This document shows positions 27,020-34,279 of a DNA stretch of 52,779 nucleotides, in pieces. Position 1 is the first letter of the stretch. Every line of letters starts with the position of its first letter. The notes below the pieces were generated by a model, which saw nothing but the letters and a program-made list of their open reading frames with translations, did no database searches and had not been told where the DNA came from. Source of the DNA: Chloroflexota bacterium. GTDB taxonomy: Bacteria; Chloroflexota; Anaerolineae; B4-G1. The stretch is taken from the NCBI GenBank assembly GCA_024232355.1, contig JAAEPW010000200.1, forward strand, positions 1 through 52,779, given 5' to 3'. The translations under genes were made by a program, and so were the position numbers.

Positions 27020-27808
27020 ATGGAAGCATACGAGTACACTTTTGTTCGAAATCAAATATCAAATCTGACCGGTATAGATCTGACTGGTTATCCAGGTCTG
27101 CAAGTGCAACGGCGACTTGGAACCTACCTGGTGCAATCAGGTCACGCCAACTGGCCCCAATTTTTCCGCGCCATCTCGCATGATGCAGCAGAATTGAATA
27201 AATTCCAAGATTACCTAACCAGCAACGTCTCATCTTTTTTCCAAAATGCACAAAAATTTGATCGCTTGCAAAAAATCGTTCTACCGGAACTGATGCATAG
27301 GCGACCTAAATTGTATGTATGGAGTATAGGATGCTCACACGGTCACGACCTTTATTCACTGGCTATTACCCTGGCTGAAGCTAGTGGCTTTTACCACCAA
27401 CATTACATCCTGGCTACCAACACCGACCGATCCGCAATAGAGTGGACACGAGCTGGTGGTCCCTATTCTACCGAAGAAGTTGCACAAATACCCTTCCAGT
27501 TGCTCAACTATTACTTTGTCCGCAACTTTACCGATAATCATAACATTGGTTACTATATCATTGAGAGGCTACGGCGCAAGATTGCCTTCCACCACCAAGA
27601 CCCCTTGAAAACCTCCTTCAAAGACAAGTTCGATCTAATCGCTTGTCACAACACAGAAACCTACGAGTCCAAAGATCACCTATACATATGTCTCCGCGAT
27701 GCATTGCGCCCTGGTGGTGTGCTCTTTGTGGATGACCCACTAGTCGCGTCGCAGGCATCCGACCTGGGGTTTGAAACAACAAGCACCTCGTTCTACCGGC
27801 GCAAATAA
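27020..27808 (+). CDS. Divergent CheR-like methyltransferase homologue
   Basis: 262 aa with the plan of CheR chemoreceptor methyltransferases: an N-terminal helical domain (about 1-75, with ISNLTGIDLTGYPGLQVQRR), the block TSNVSSFFQN (CheR: TNxTxFFR), the SAM-binding start WSIGCSHGHDLYSL (CheR: W..GCSTGEEPYS), ILATNTDRSAIEWTRAG (CheR: ATDID), and FDLIACHNT (CheR: FDLIFCRNV). Several catalytic or SAM-site residues differ: GEE reads GHD, the FFR Arg is Gln, and CRN reads CHN. It may therefore bind without methylating, or act on another substrate. There are no chemoreceptors or flagellar genes nearby. Likely co-transcribed with the receiver upstream. Confidence 0.8.
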   Translation: MEAYEYTFVRNQISNLTGIDLTGYPGLQVQRRLGTYLVQSGHANWPQFFRAISHDAAELNKFQDYLTSNVSSFFQNAQKFDRLQKIVLPELMHRRPKLYVWSIGCSHGHDLYSLAITLAEASGFYHQHYILATNTDRSAIEWTRAGGPYSTEEVAQIPFQLLNYYFVRNFTDNHNIGYYIIERLRRKIAFHHQDPLKTSFKDKFDLIACHNTETYESKDHLYICLRDALRPGGVLFVDDPLVASQASDLGFETTSTSFYRRK

Positions 27809-27810
27809 CA

Positions 27811-27844
27811 AGGTCCCATCCTCTGTTGCCAAAAGATGGGACCT
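27811..27844. terminator. Bidirectional terminator hairpin
   Basis: Perfect 10-bp inverted repeat AGGTCCCATC / GATGGGACCT with a 14-nt loop, between the convergent cheR-like and etfA genes. On the minus strand it is followed by TGTTATTTG, the more T-rich side. Confidence 0.7.
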
Positions 27845-27907
27845 CAACAACTATAGAACTGAATGCCTTGTGCACGAATGGCTCAAGCATCCACACACAA
27901 ATGGATG

Positions 27908-28894
27908 TTACCCGAGTTTCTCCTTGAGAGCCGCCGTGAGAGCAGGTACTACTTTGAACAAGTCGCCAACGATACCATAATGCGCCAGCTTGAAAATCGG
28001 GGCCTCGGGGTCCTTGTTAATGGCAACGATGACCTTACTCGTGCGCATACCGGCCTGGTGTTGAATCGCACCCGAGATACCGGCGGCGATGTAAAGGTCT
28101 GGACTGACCGTCTTGCCGGTCTGGCCCACCTGGTACTCGTAGGGAATCCAACCGGCGTCCACAGCAGCTCGGGAGGCCCCCATAGCAGCACCCAACACCT
28201 GTGACAACTCTTGTACAGGTGCAAACCCATCTTCGTCGCCAACACCACGGCCAGCAGAGACGATAATACCGGCATCCGTCAGACTGACGCCGCCTTCGGT
28301 CGCCTCAAATCCCGTCACCTTGACCGTGATGGCATCCTCGGCCAGGGCCGGTTCTACGCGGACCACCTCACCACTTCGGGCGTCGTCGGGTTCCGGCTTG
28401 GGGAAGGCGCGCACGCGAGTGCTAAAGATTTGCGGTCGCCGCTCCGGGATGACGCACTTGGAAAGCAACTTGCCCGCATAGATGGGGCGCGTGGCGACCA
28501 GTTGACCATCCTCCAGATCAATCGTGGTGCAATCGGCAATGCAGCCGGTGTCCAATTCCACTGCCAGCGTCGGTCCCAACTCGCGCCCTCGGAACGTCGC
28601 ACCAATGAGAACGACAGCGGCATCAGCCTCACGAACTACTTGGGCCAGCAGAGCAGCTTGCGGCTCAAGACGAAAGCCAGCTAGTGTTGCATCCTCGGCC
28701 AGGAGCACCTTGTCGGCACCATAAGAAATGGCCTGTTGCGCCAAAGGCTCTACGCCTTCTCCACCAAAAACACAGGCGGTCACACTGCCGCCCAATTCAT
28801 CCGCCAATCGGCGAGCCGTACCAACAGCCTCCCAGGAAGCGCCTGCGGGTTGACCCTCGAACTGTTCTACCCAGACAAAAATATTACTAGTCAT
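27908..28894 (-). CDS. etfA: Electron transfer flavoprotein alpha subunit
   Basis: 328 aa. The FAD-binding C-terminal domain is clear: ELSQVLGAAMGASRAAVD, YEYQVGQTGKTVSPDLYIA, the signature AAGISGAIQHQAGM and VAINKDPEAPIFKLAHYGIVGD. Together with EtfB it forms a heterodimer carrying FAD that shuttles electrons from acyl-CoA and other dehydrogenases to the quinone pool. It follows etfB after 11 nt on the same strand. No ETF-quinone oxidoreductase or dehydrogenase gene is adjacent, so the electron partner cannot be named. Confidence 0.95.
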   Translation of the reverse strand: MTSNIFVWVEQFEGQPAGASWEAVGTARRLADELGGSVTACVFGGEGVEPLAQQAISYGADKVLLAEDATLAGFRLEPQAALLAQVVREADAAVVLIGATFRGRELGPTLAVELDTGCIADCTTIDLEDGQLVATRPIYAGKLLSKCVIPERRPQIFSTRVRAFPKPEPDDARSGEVVRVEPALAEDAITVKVTGFEATEGGVSLTDAGIIVSAGRGVGDEDGFAPVQELSQVLGAAMGASRAAVDAGWIPYEYQVGQTGKTVSPDLYIAAGISGAIQHQAGMRTSKVIVAINKDPEAPIFKLAHYGIVGDLFKVVPALTAALKEKLG

Positions 28895-28905
28895 TGCATC
28901 GCCTC

Positions 28906-29703
28906 CTATATCACCTTTTCGGCCAGTAGTTTGTCGACCAGGATGGCAGCCGATTCCTCGACCGTCTCAGCCTCAATAATCTCGGCCTCACCCTCGCGCA
29001 TTGGCGGTGCAAAAACATTGGGCCACCGCACGCCGGAACCGGCTGCGCCCACCTTGTCGGCCTCTGCACCAACGTCGTCCAGTGACCAGAGCGGGTACTC
29101 CATCTTGGCCGCTTTGCGGATGCCGATGAAAGACGTATAGCGCGGCTCGTTGATGCCCTTGGTCGTACCCACCGCGGCAGGCAGCGACGCCGTCACCTTT
29201 TGCCGTCCCTCTTCCAGCAGACGGTCCACGGCAATCGTCTTGTCGTCGGGGTCCAGCTCGGTGATTTCGATCGTGTACATCAGTGAAGGAATGCCCAGCC
29301 GCTTGGCGACCGCCGCGCCAACCTGCCACGTCTCGGCATCAATCGCCGATTTGCCAAAGAGGATCAGATCGACGTCGCCCATCTTTTCGATGGTCTTTGC
29401 CAACAGGTAACTGGTGGCAAGGGTATCGGCGCCAGCGCAAGCATCATCCCAGACGCGGATGGCCTCGTTGCATCCCATTGCGACAGCGTGCTTGAGCGCC
29501 TCCAGCGCTTCTTCTGGCCCCACCGAGAGAACAGTGACCTTTCCGTCATGCTCGTCTCGGAGCGTCAGGGCCTCCTCCACGGCATACTCGTCCCATGGGT
29601 TGATGATGAGCGGTGACTCTCCCCAGGAGACATTGCCCGCATCGTCCACCGACATTTTGGCTTCCGTGTCAGGCGTGTGTTTGGTACATACTACGATGTG
29701 CAA
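28906..29703 (-). CDS. etfB: Electron transfer flavoprotein beta subunit
   Basis: 265 aa. Family blocks: MHIVVCTKHTPDTEAKMSVD at the start, LIINPWDEYAVEEAL, VTVLSVGPEEALEALKHAVA, and DLILFGKSAIDAETWQVGAA, then GIPSLMYT. It pairs with EtfA. The ATG has AGGAGG 5-6 nt upstream. The 249-nt upstream region (29704-29952) holds a predicted promoter near its far end and otherwise nothing I recognise, which implies an untranslated leader of about 200 nt. Confidence 0.95.
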   Translation of the reverse strand: MHIVVCTKHTPDTEAKMSVDDAGNVSWGESPLIINPWDEYAVEEALTLRDEHDGKVTVLSVGPEEALEALKHAVAMGCNEAIRVWDDACAGADTLATSYLLAKTIEKMGDVDLILFGKSAIDAETWQVGAAVAKRLGIPSLMYTIEITELDPDDKTIAVDRLLEEGRQKVTASLPAAVGTTKGINEPRYTSFIGIRKAAKMEYPLWSLDDVGAEADKVGAAGSGVRWPNVFAPPMREGEAEIIEAETVEESAAILVDKLLAEKVI

Positions 29704-29906
29704 GATACACCTCCTAAATGCGATACGTGAAACGTGAGTGAATTACGTTTGCCAACATTCCGGCCCATACGCCGGTAATTTGCAGTTCGTTGATATGACT
29801 GACGCCGTTATAGACGAATTTTCGTCTGTCTGGCGGGTCATTTCGTATTCAGAGGTAAAGGAGAATTCCATTGATGGCTACTTGAAATCAAGGATAACTG
29901 GTTCCA

Positions 29907-29934
29907 ATTATAACCGCAGGCCGCTAATGTGCAA
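29907..29934 (-). promoter_or_regulatory. Predicted promoter of etfBA
   Basis: Minus strand TTGCAC (29934-29929), 16-nt spacer, perfect TATAAT (29912-29907). It lies just outside the ychF 3' end. Confidence 0.45.
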
Positions 29935-29952
29935 GTTTGTCATCGTTTCATT

Positions 29953-31053
29953 TTACGGACTAAACCGGAATAAGCATACGTCGCCGTCCTGCATCTCATA
30001 GTCGCGCCCCTCGATGCGCAATATTCCCCGCTCTCGTGCCCCTTGCCAACCTCCCAATTCTGCCAGTTGCTCGAAATGCACCACCTCGGCGCGAATGAAC
30101 CCCTGCTCCATCTGGGTATGCACCTTACCCGCCGATTGGGATGCTGTGGTACCGTGCTGTATTGCCCAGGCTCGCGTCTTTTTTCCACCGGTGATAGTAA
30201 AAAAAGTGATCAGGCCAAGCACTGCGTAACCTGCCTGAGCCAAAGCCTCCAATCCAGAACGCTCCAGCCCAACATCTGCCCGGTACACGGCCGCTTCGTC
30301 AGGTGGCCACTCGCTTAAATCATCCTCCAGTTGCGCGCAGAGAGCAACGGAAGGTGCATCATCCTCTTTTGCCATACAAGCGACCTTTTCAAACAGCGGG
30401 CCGCCATCAGGCAAGTCCTCCTCACCGACGTTGGCCACGTATACGCGCTTTTTGGCCGTGAGCAAGCTCATATCCCGTGCCAGTATCATCTCCGTCTCCC
30501 CTTCCGCCGCCCAGACAGCCGCTCGCTCTCCAGCTTGCAAACGCGCGCGCAAATCTTCCAACGCCTTCAACTCGGCAGTATGGTCGCGCGGCCTAGCCTT
30601 GGCCGCCGAACGCACCTTGTCCAACCGGCGCTCGGTCACTGCCAGATCGGCCAGGATCAGTTCCAGGTCGAGCACCTCCAAGTCGCGCAACGGATCTACC
30701 GTCCCATCCACGTGAGCCACATCTGGGTTAGCAAAACAACGACAGACCATAGCAACAGCGTCCACGCCCCGAATGTGGCCCAGGAACTGGTTGCCCAACC
30801 CCTCGCCCTGATGCGCACCCCGTACCAGGCCCGCAATATCCACAAACTCGACCGTCGCCGGGGTGACATGCTCTGGCCCCACCATCTCGGCCAGTACCTC
30901 TAACCGTGGATCAGGAACTGCCACCACACCCAAATTGGGTTCAATCGTCGTAAATGGATAGGGAGCCACGGTCGCCCCAGCCTGCGTCAGGGCATTAAAT
31001 AGGGTGGACTTGCCCACGTTGGGCAGCCCCACGATTCCGATGGACAAGCTCAT
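29953..31053 (-). CDS. ychF: Redox-responsive ATPase/GTPase YchF
   Basis: 366 aa, the usual length for YchF/Ola1, a ribosome-associated P-loop NTPase of the Obg group. P-loop GLPNVGKS is at 9-16, and YVANVGEEDLPDG gives the NxxE variant of the G4 motif associated with ATP rather than GTP use. A coiled-coil insertion (about 135-200) and a C-terminal TGS domain (HTQMEQGFIRAEVVHFEQL) are present. ATG 31053 has GAGGAGG 6 nt upstream; the longer frame to 31200 has no such support. It begins 10 nt after the radical SAM gene, so it may be read from the putative RiPP promoter. Confidence 0.95.
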   Translation of the reverse strand: MSLSIGIVGLPNVGKSTLFNALTQAGATVAPYPFTTIEPNLGVVAVPDPRLEVLAEMVGPEHVTPATVEFVDIAGLVRGAHQGEGLGNQFLGHIRGVDAVAMVCRCFANPDVAHVDGTVDPLRDLEVLDLELILADLAVTERRLDKVRSAAKARPRDHTAELKALEDLRARLQAGERAAVWAAEGETEMILARDMSLLTAKKRVYVANVGEEDLPDGGPLFEKVACMAKEDDAPSVALCAQLEDDLSEWPPDEAAVYRADVGLERSGLEALAQAGYAVLGLITFFTITGGKKTRAWAIQHGTTASQSAGKVHTQMEQGFIRAEVVHFEQLAELGGWQGARERGILRIEGRDYEMQDGDVCLFRFSP

Positions 31054-31063
31054 AGTTTCCTCC

Positions 31064-32524
31064 TCACGCTTGCGTTGCCAGTTCGTGTGGAGCGATTCGG
31101 GGAGAGTGCGCCCCACAGCTTTCGGCGCTCGGTTCCTCGGGCTGGAGATAGAAACCAAATTGCCGGAGCAATTCCAGTTTCGGTAACACATTGCCCTCAA
31201 TATTCACGTGGAAAAAGCCGGGAAAGATGTCGGGGTTCTCGGCGATCAACTCGAAATAGTGTCTGTGCTGTTGTGGCATCTCCACGATGCTTCCTCTTAT
31301 CACCTCGTGCCCGGTGAGGACAAACTCGGGCAGCAGGTACGAGCAAAAATCGAGCTTGGTCTCTGGCGACAGGCTCTCGTAGATTTCGGTTTGGGGAAGC
31401 AATGACAACAAGCTTGGCAGAATGCGCGCGCCCATCATCCGAAAAGACAGCATCTGAAACAAGGATTGGTTGAAATCCTCCATCGTCTCAAATGGAAATC
31501 CCCAGACGTAAAATACATCCACACGCGGAAAGATATCTATCGCTTGGGGAATGATCTCTAGCACCTCTGCCGACGTAAAGCCCTTTTTGATCAACTGTAA
31601 GATTCGGTCTGATCCTGACTCGATCCCAAAGCGCAGTTCCACGCAGCCACAGTCGGCCATCGCCTGCATCATTTCCACGTCTGTAAGGTTGACACGTCCA
31701 AAGGCCTTCCACATGATATCAAGACCCGACTTTTGCAACTCGCGGCAGAAACCAAGTACCTGCTCTTTGCCCGATACAAAAAACTCGTCCTGAAAGAGAA
31801 AGAGCTCTACCCCAGCCTCGCGGTGGAGAATTTTCATTTCCTCAATAATGTTCTGCGGGCTGCGTGAAAAGCTTTCATAGTTCCATATCGGAGCCACGGA
31901 GCAAAACGTGCAGCGATATGGACAACCACGGCTGGTCATCAATCCGTAACCTGCGTAGCGGTTCAAGTCAATCTTGTCAAATGCTGGTATCGGAATCATG
32001 TCCAGGTCGCAGATCCGCTCTTGAGCTGGTGTATGTCGAACGGTTCCATTTTCTCGATACGAGATTCCGCGCACCGTCGAGAGATCACCTCCGTCGAGTG
32101 CTCTCAAAAGCTCTGGTCCTGTTTTCTCTCCCTCTCCCCGGACGATGACATCGATCCAGGGGAATCGGATCAGCACCTTTTCCTCGATGGACGCTGGGCC
32201 GACACCCCCGAGAAGAATGGTCCGGTCTGGATAACGGACTTTGAGCGCCTTGGCCGCCAGGATAGTAAATGGCATCAAATTGGCCATGCAAGAAAGCCCG
32301 ATGACGGGAGCAGAATTTTCGATAAAGGCCAAAAAGGTCTCGATATCGAAAAGATCGTCGCTCTCGCACGTTTGATAGTCACGCAGATCCACAGAAAAGC
32401 CGGCTTTCTCTAACGCCTTGGTCAGATAAAGACAACCAAGGGGCACGTGAAGCTCCCGCTCGACCGTTTCTCCGTAACGCACAAAGAGCATATTCAAGTT
32501 GACGAGGGTGATGTCGGCTGACAT
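31064..32524 (-). CDS. B12-binding radical SAM enzyme, putative RiPP maturase
   Basis: 486 aa. The N-terminal ~150 residues have a cobalamin-binding (Rossmann) fold layout with YPDRTILLGGVGPASIEEK and VIVRGEGEKT. The radical SAM core has SRGCPYRCTFCSV (Cys201, Cys205, Cys208, CxxxCxxC) for the 4Fe-4S/SAM site, then DEFFVSGKEQ and FGIESGSDRIL. A C-terminal ~130-residue extension is not recognised. Members of this class methylate unactivated carbons or do other radical chemistry, including on peptides. The precursor-like gene directly upstream on the same strand makes a peptide substrate plausible (inference). ATG 32524 (GAGAG upstream) is chosen over 32569, which would place the N-terminus in the hairpin array. 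Confidence 0.85.
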   Translation of the reverse strand: MSADITLVNLNMLFVRYGETVERELHVPLGCLYLTKALEKAGFSVDLRDYQTCESDDLFDIETFLAFIENSAPVIGLSCMANLMPFTILAAKALKVRYPDRTILLGGVGPASIEEKVLIRFPWIDVIVRGEGEKTGPELLRALDGGDLSTVRGISYRENGTVRHTPAQERICDLDMIPIPAFDKIDLNRYAGYGLMTSRGCPYRCTFCSVAPIWNYESFSRSPQNIIEEMKILHREAGVELFLFQDEFFVSGKEQVLGFCRELQKSGLDIMWKAFGRVNLTDVEMMQAMADCGCVELRFGIESGSDRILQLIKKGFTSAEVLEIIPQAIDIFPRVDVFYVWGFPFETMEDFNQSLFQMLSFRMMGARILPSLLSLLPQTEIYESLSPETKLDFCSYLLPEFVLTGHEVIRGSIVEMPQQHRHYFELIAENPDIFPGFFHVNIEGNVLPKLELLRQFGFYLQPEEPSAESCGAHSPRIAPHELATQA

Positions 32525-32542
32525 GTCTTTTTCTCTCACAAT

Positions 32543-32622
32543 GTTGTCTCTGACGTTGTTTCTGAACAACGCCTACCGTTGTTTCTGAACAACGCCTACC
32601 GTTGTTTCTGAACAACGCCTAG
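32543..32622 (-). repeat. Three tandem palindromic hairpin units between precursor and radical SAM gene
   Basis: Three 23-bp units at 32555-32577, 32578-32600 and 32601-32622, each containing the palindrome GTTGTTTCTGAACAAC (7-bp stem when flanking C/G are counted, loop TCTG). A degenerate fourth lies at 32543-32554. The last unit begins at the precursor stop codon. The core TTTCTGAACAACGCCT recurs once more at 36812-36827. Confidence 0.85.
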
Positions 32623-33206
32623 TCAGATAAAGAGTCCTCAGGAGATAACGTGGGAGGAAGGTCAGGGCAGATACCTCGAGTAGTAGAAGGTGGATCAGGT
32701 CGAATGCCTGTAGGGACCGGATACATGGGCAAATCGGGCCGAATCCCCTTGGTTTTCGGAAAATCGGGCTGGATGCCCATACTGGCAGCACGCGGGTCCG
32801 GATCATCCTCCAAAGCCTCCCCCTTTGTCCGGCGACACGTAAGACATGTACAATTTGCGGCAATCGCTTCCAGCATCACGGTAACGTCACGGCCAAGAAA
32901 CACCGGGTGTTGCGCATCAGGGACACGGGTATTCTCGATAATCGCCTCGAGTTGAGATACGCTAGTCGTCTTGAGTATAGTCGCCTCAGCCATCGTCAAA
33001 CCAAGCCCAATCTCGCGCACGGCTTTTGCGCGGTCTTGGAGCAGCACCTGGCGGAACGAGGCATCGACCGATGCTTTTTTGAGCAATACCTCAATTCCGT
33101 GTGGGATATCTCCATACCCTTGACCACGTCCCGCAGGACGTCCCCCTACGATTGTGGTCTCGACGGCTTTTTCACTTTGCGCACTATTGTTCAACGAGTC
33201 ACTCAT
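32619..33206 (-). CDS. Putative multi-core RiPP precursor with GIxPD repeats
   Basis: 195 aa with modular architecture. Residues 1-35 are polar and Gly-rich. Residues 36-117 form a helical leader-like domain (IEVLLKKASVDASFRQVLL, AVREIGLGLTMAEATIL, VSQLEAIIENTRVP), which resembles the Nif11/NHLP style of long RiPP leaders in layout. A cysteine cluster CTCLTC (Cys119, 121, 124) follows. The C-terminus has four repeats: GIQPDFP (144), GIRPDLP (154), GIRPDPP (167) and GICPDLP (178), spaced 10-13 residues in Pro/Thr-rich sequence. A good ribosome binding site (GGAGGG, 7 nt) precedes the ATG. The next gene on the strand is a B12-radical SAM enzyme. I infer a ribosomally made peptide whose repeats are modified; no protease or exporter is adjacent. 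A structural protein with a repeat tail is the alternative. Confidence 0.7.
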   Translation of the reverse strand: MSDSLNNSAQSEKAVETTIVGGRPAGRGQGYGDIPHGIEVLLKKASVDASFRQVLLQDRAKAVREIGLGLTMAEATILKTTSVSQLEAIIENTRVPDAQHPVFLGRDVTVMLEAIAANCTCLTCRRTKGEALEDDPDPRAASMGIQPDFPKTKGIRPDLPMYPVPTGIRPDPPSTTRGICPDLPPTLSPEDSLSD

Positions 33207-33317
33207 TTTCTAACCCTCCAAGTCAAAAACTTGACGCGGTGCATTCTGGTAGGGGAGTCTAAAACGGCGTTGGCGAATTGTTATCTCGCCTATCTGTTCA
33301 CCGCACACCATACCGCT

Positions 33318-33345
33318 ATTATACTTGAGCAACAGTGGAATACAA
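33318..33345 (-). promoter_or_regulatory. Predicted promoter of the precursor gene
   Basis: Minus strand TTGTAT (33345-33340), 16-nt spacer, perfect TATAAT (33323-33318), in the 176-nt gap after lrp and about 110 nt before the precursor start. The -35 is weak. Confidence 0.45.
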
Positions 33346-33382
33346 ATCCGAGCCACCGACTATGTTTTTATGAACTCGTCGA

Positions 33383-33850
33383 TTATTTGTTATCTTTGAA
33401 ACGATTGGTCAGAGGAAAACGTCTCTCGTCCAACACGATCGCCGTGCTCATCCGGATCAATCCGGGGAGTGCGCCAAGTGTATTGTACATGATGTCCTTG
33501 AGGTGGTCCACATCGCGGGCATAGATTGTGATCAACTCGTCCGTATCCCCCGTCAAGAGTTGTACGTTAGTGATCTCGGGCAACTTGGCAACTTCAGAGA
33601 TGAGGGTCTCTAACGAGACGCTATGCTCCCTCGTCACTTGAACGACAGCTTTGATCCCAAAACCAAGTTTTTCTGGATCAATGATCGCCGTATATCCGCA
33701 GATTATGCCCTCATCCTCCATTTTTTGGATTCGGTTGCGGATGGTGGAACCAGGGCTATCCAGGCGCTTTGCCAGTTCAGAGATCGTGATTCTGGCATTG
33801 TTTTCAAGTTCAGCCAAGATTGCGAGGTCGAGATCATCTAACGAGCGCAT
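33383..33850 (-). CDS. Lrp/AsnC family transcriptional regulator
   Basis: 155 aa. An N-terminal winged helix-turn-helix (LDDLDLAILAELENNARITI, LAKRLDSPGSTIRNRIQKME) is joined to the RAM/Lrp ligand-binding domain (GYTAIIDPEKLGFGIKAVVQ, LPEITNVQLLTGDTDELITI). Such proteins sense amino acids and bind DNA as dimers of dimers. GGAGG lies 5 nt before the ATG. A perfect dyad (33880-33905) upstream could be its own operator and lies next to the promoter of the divergent GTPase gene. It precedes the putative RiPP genes on the same strand and could regulate them too; that is inference. Confidence 0.93.
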   Translation of the reverse strand: MRSLDDLDLAILAELENNARITISELAKRLDSPGSTIRNRIQKMEDEGIICGYTAIIDPEKLGFGIKAVVQVTREHSVSLETLISEVAKLPEITNVQLLTGDTDELITIYARDVDHLKDIMYNTLGALPGLIRMSTAIVLDERRFPLTNRFKDNK

Positions 33851-33879
33851 ATATCCTCCTAATCGTTAGTTGTGGAAAA

Positions 33880-33905
33880 AGCAACAATTTTGCTAAATTG
33901 TTGCT
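33880..33905. promoter_or_regulatory. Perfect 26-bp dyad, candidate Lrp operator
   Basis: AGCAACAATTT (33880-33890), 4-nt centre TGCT, AAATTGTTGCT (33895-33905): an 11-bp perfect inverted repeat with an AT-rich centre. It lies 29 nt before the lrp start and 9 nt before the -35 box of the divergent promoter. A partial direct copy of TTGCTAAATT adjoins it. Confidence 0.65.
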
Positions 33906-33914
33906 AAATTTTCA

Positions 33915-33943
33915 TTGACATCGATGTTTATTCGTGATATAAT
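33915..33943 (+). promoter_or_regulatory. Consensus sigma-70 promoter of the GTPase gene
   Basis: Perfect TTGACA (33915-33920), 17-nt spacer, perfect TATAAT (33938-33943). It is the strongest promoter match in the window and would start a leader of about 330 nt. Confidence 0.85.
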
Positions 33944-33949
33944 GCAAAT

Positions 33950-34279
33950 CAGTTGATTTTCTTTGCGCTTGAACATTGTACACTGTTACCGCTCTTTACA
34001 CAAGTTTAGGCTTTTCCAGTTTTTGAGTCCTCCCAAAATTTACAGCGGAGAATCTCATAAATCGCACGCGAGTTACAAAATAGCCGGAAAAGCTCAGGGA
34101 ATTCCATCACAATATGCCTTTTCAGGGTATCGTTGACTGCATCACAAAATCTGTTTAGGAGATTTATTTCTCTGGAATTCCCTTACACGGGGATCAACCA
34201 TTCCCCACCCAATAAAAACAAAAAGCGAAATCAGACTCGCTTTTTTGTGAATATCAAATCTAACATAAGGAGACTTGCA
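33950..34279 (+). promoter_or_regulatory. Long structured 5' leader, candidate riboswitch or attenuator
   Basis: Between the consensus promoter and the GTG start. Visible elements are a long-range perfect 11-bp helix AGGGAATTCCA (34096-34106) with TGGAATTCCCT (34173-34183) closing a 66-nt internal region, a small hairpin GGGGA (34189-34193) / TCCCC (34202-34206), and an intrinsic terminator (34220-34246). An extended reading frame from 34133 continues in frame into the gene, but the ribosome binding site supports the GTG start. I do not recognise a known riboswitch class. Confidence 0.6.
34220..34246 (+). terminator. Intrinsic terminator inside the leader
   Basis: AAAAAGCGA (34220-34228), 8-nt loop, TCGCTTTTT (34237-34245) and a further T: an A/T-flanked stem with a six-T run, ending 33 nt before the start codon of the gene it precedes. 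Confidence 0.75.

Noticed and set aside
29738..30001. 87-codon open frame upstream of etfB on the plus strand
   Set aside because: No ribosome binding site, no motif, and it spans the predicted etf promoter and the end of ychF.
32543..32622. Possible CRISPR or attachment site
   Set aside because: The 23-bp units have no spacers, and no integrase or cas gene is nearby.
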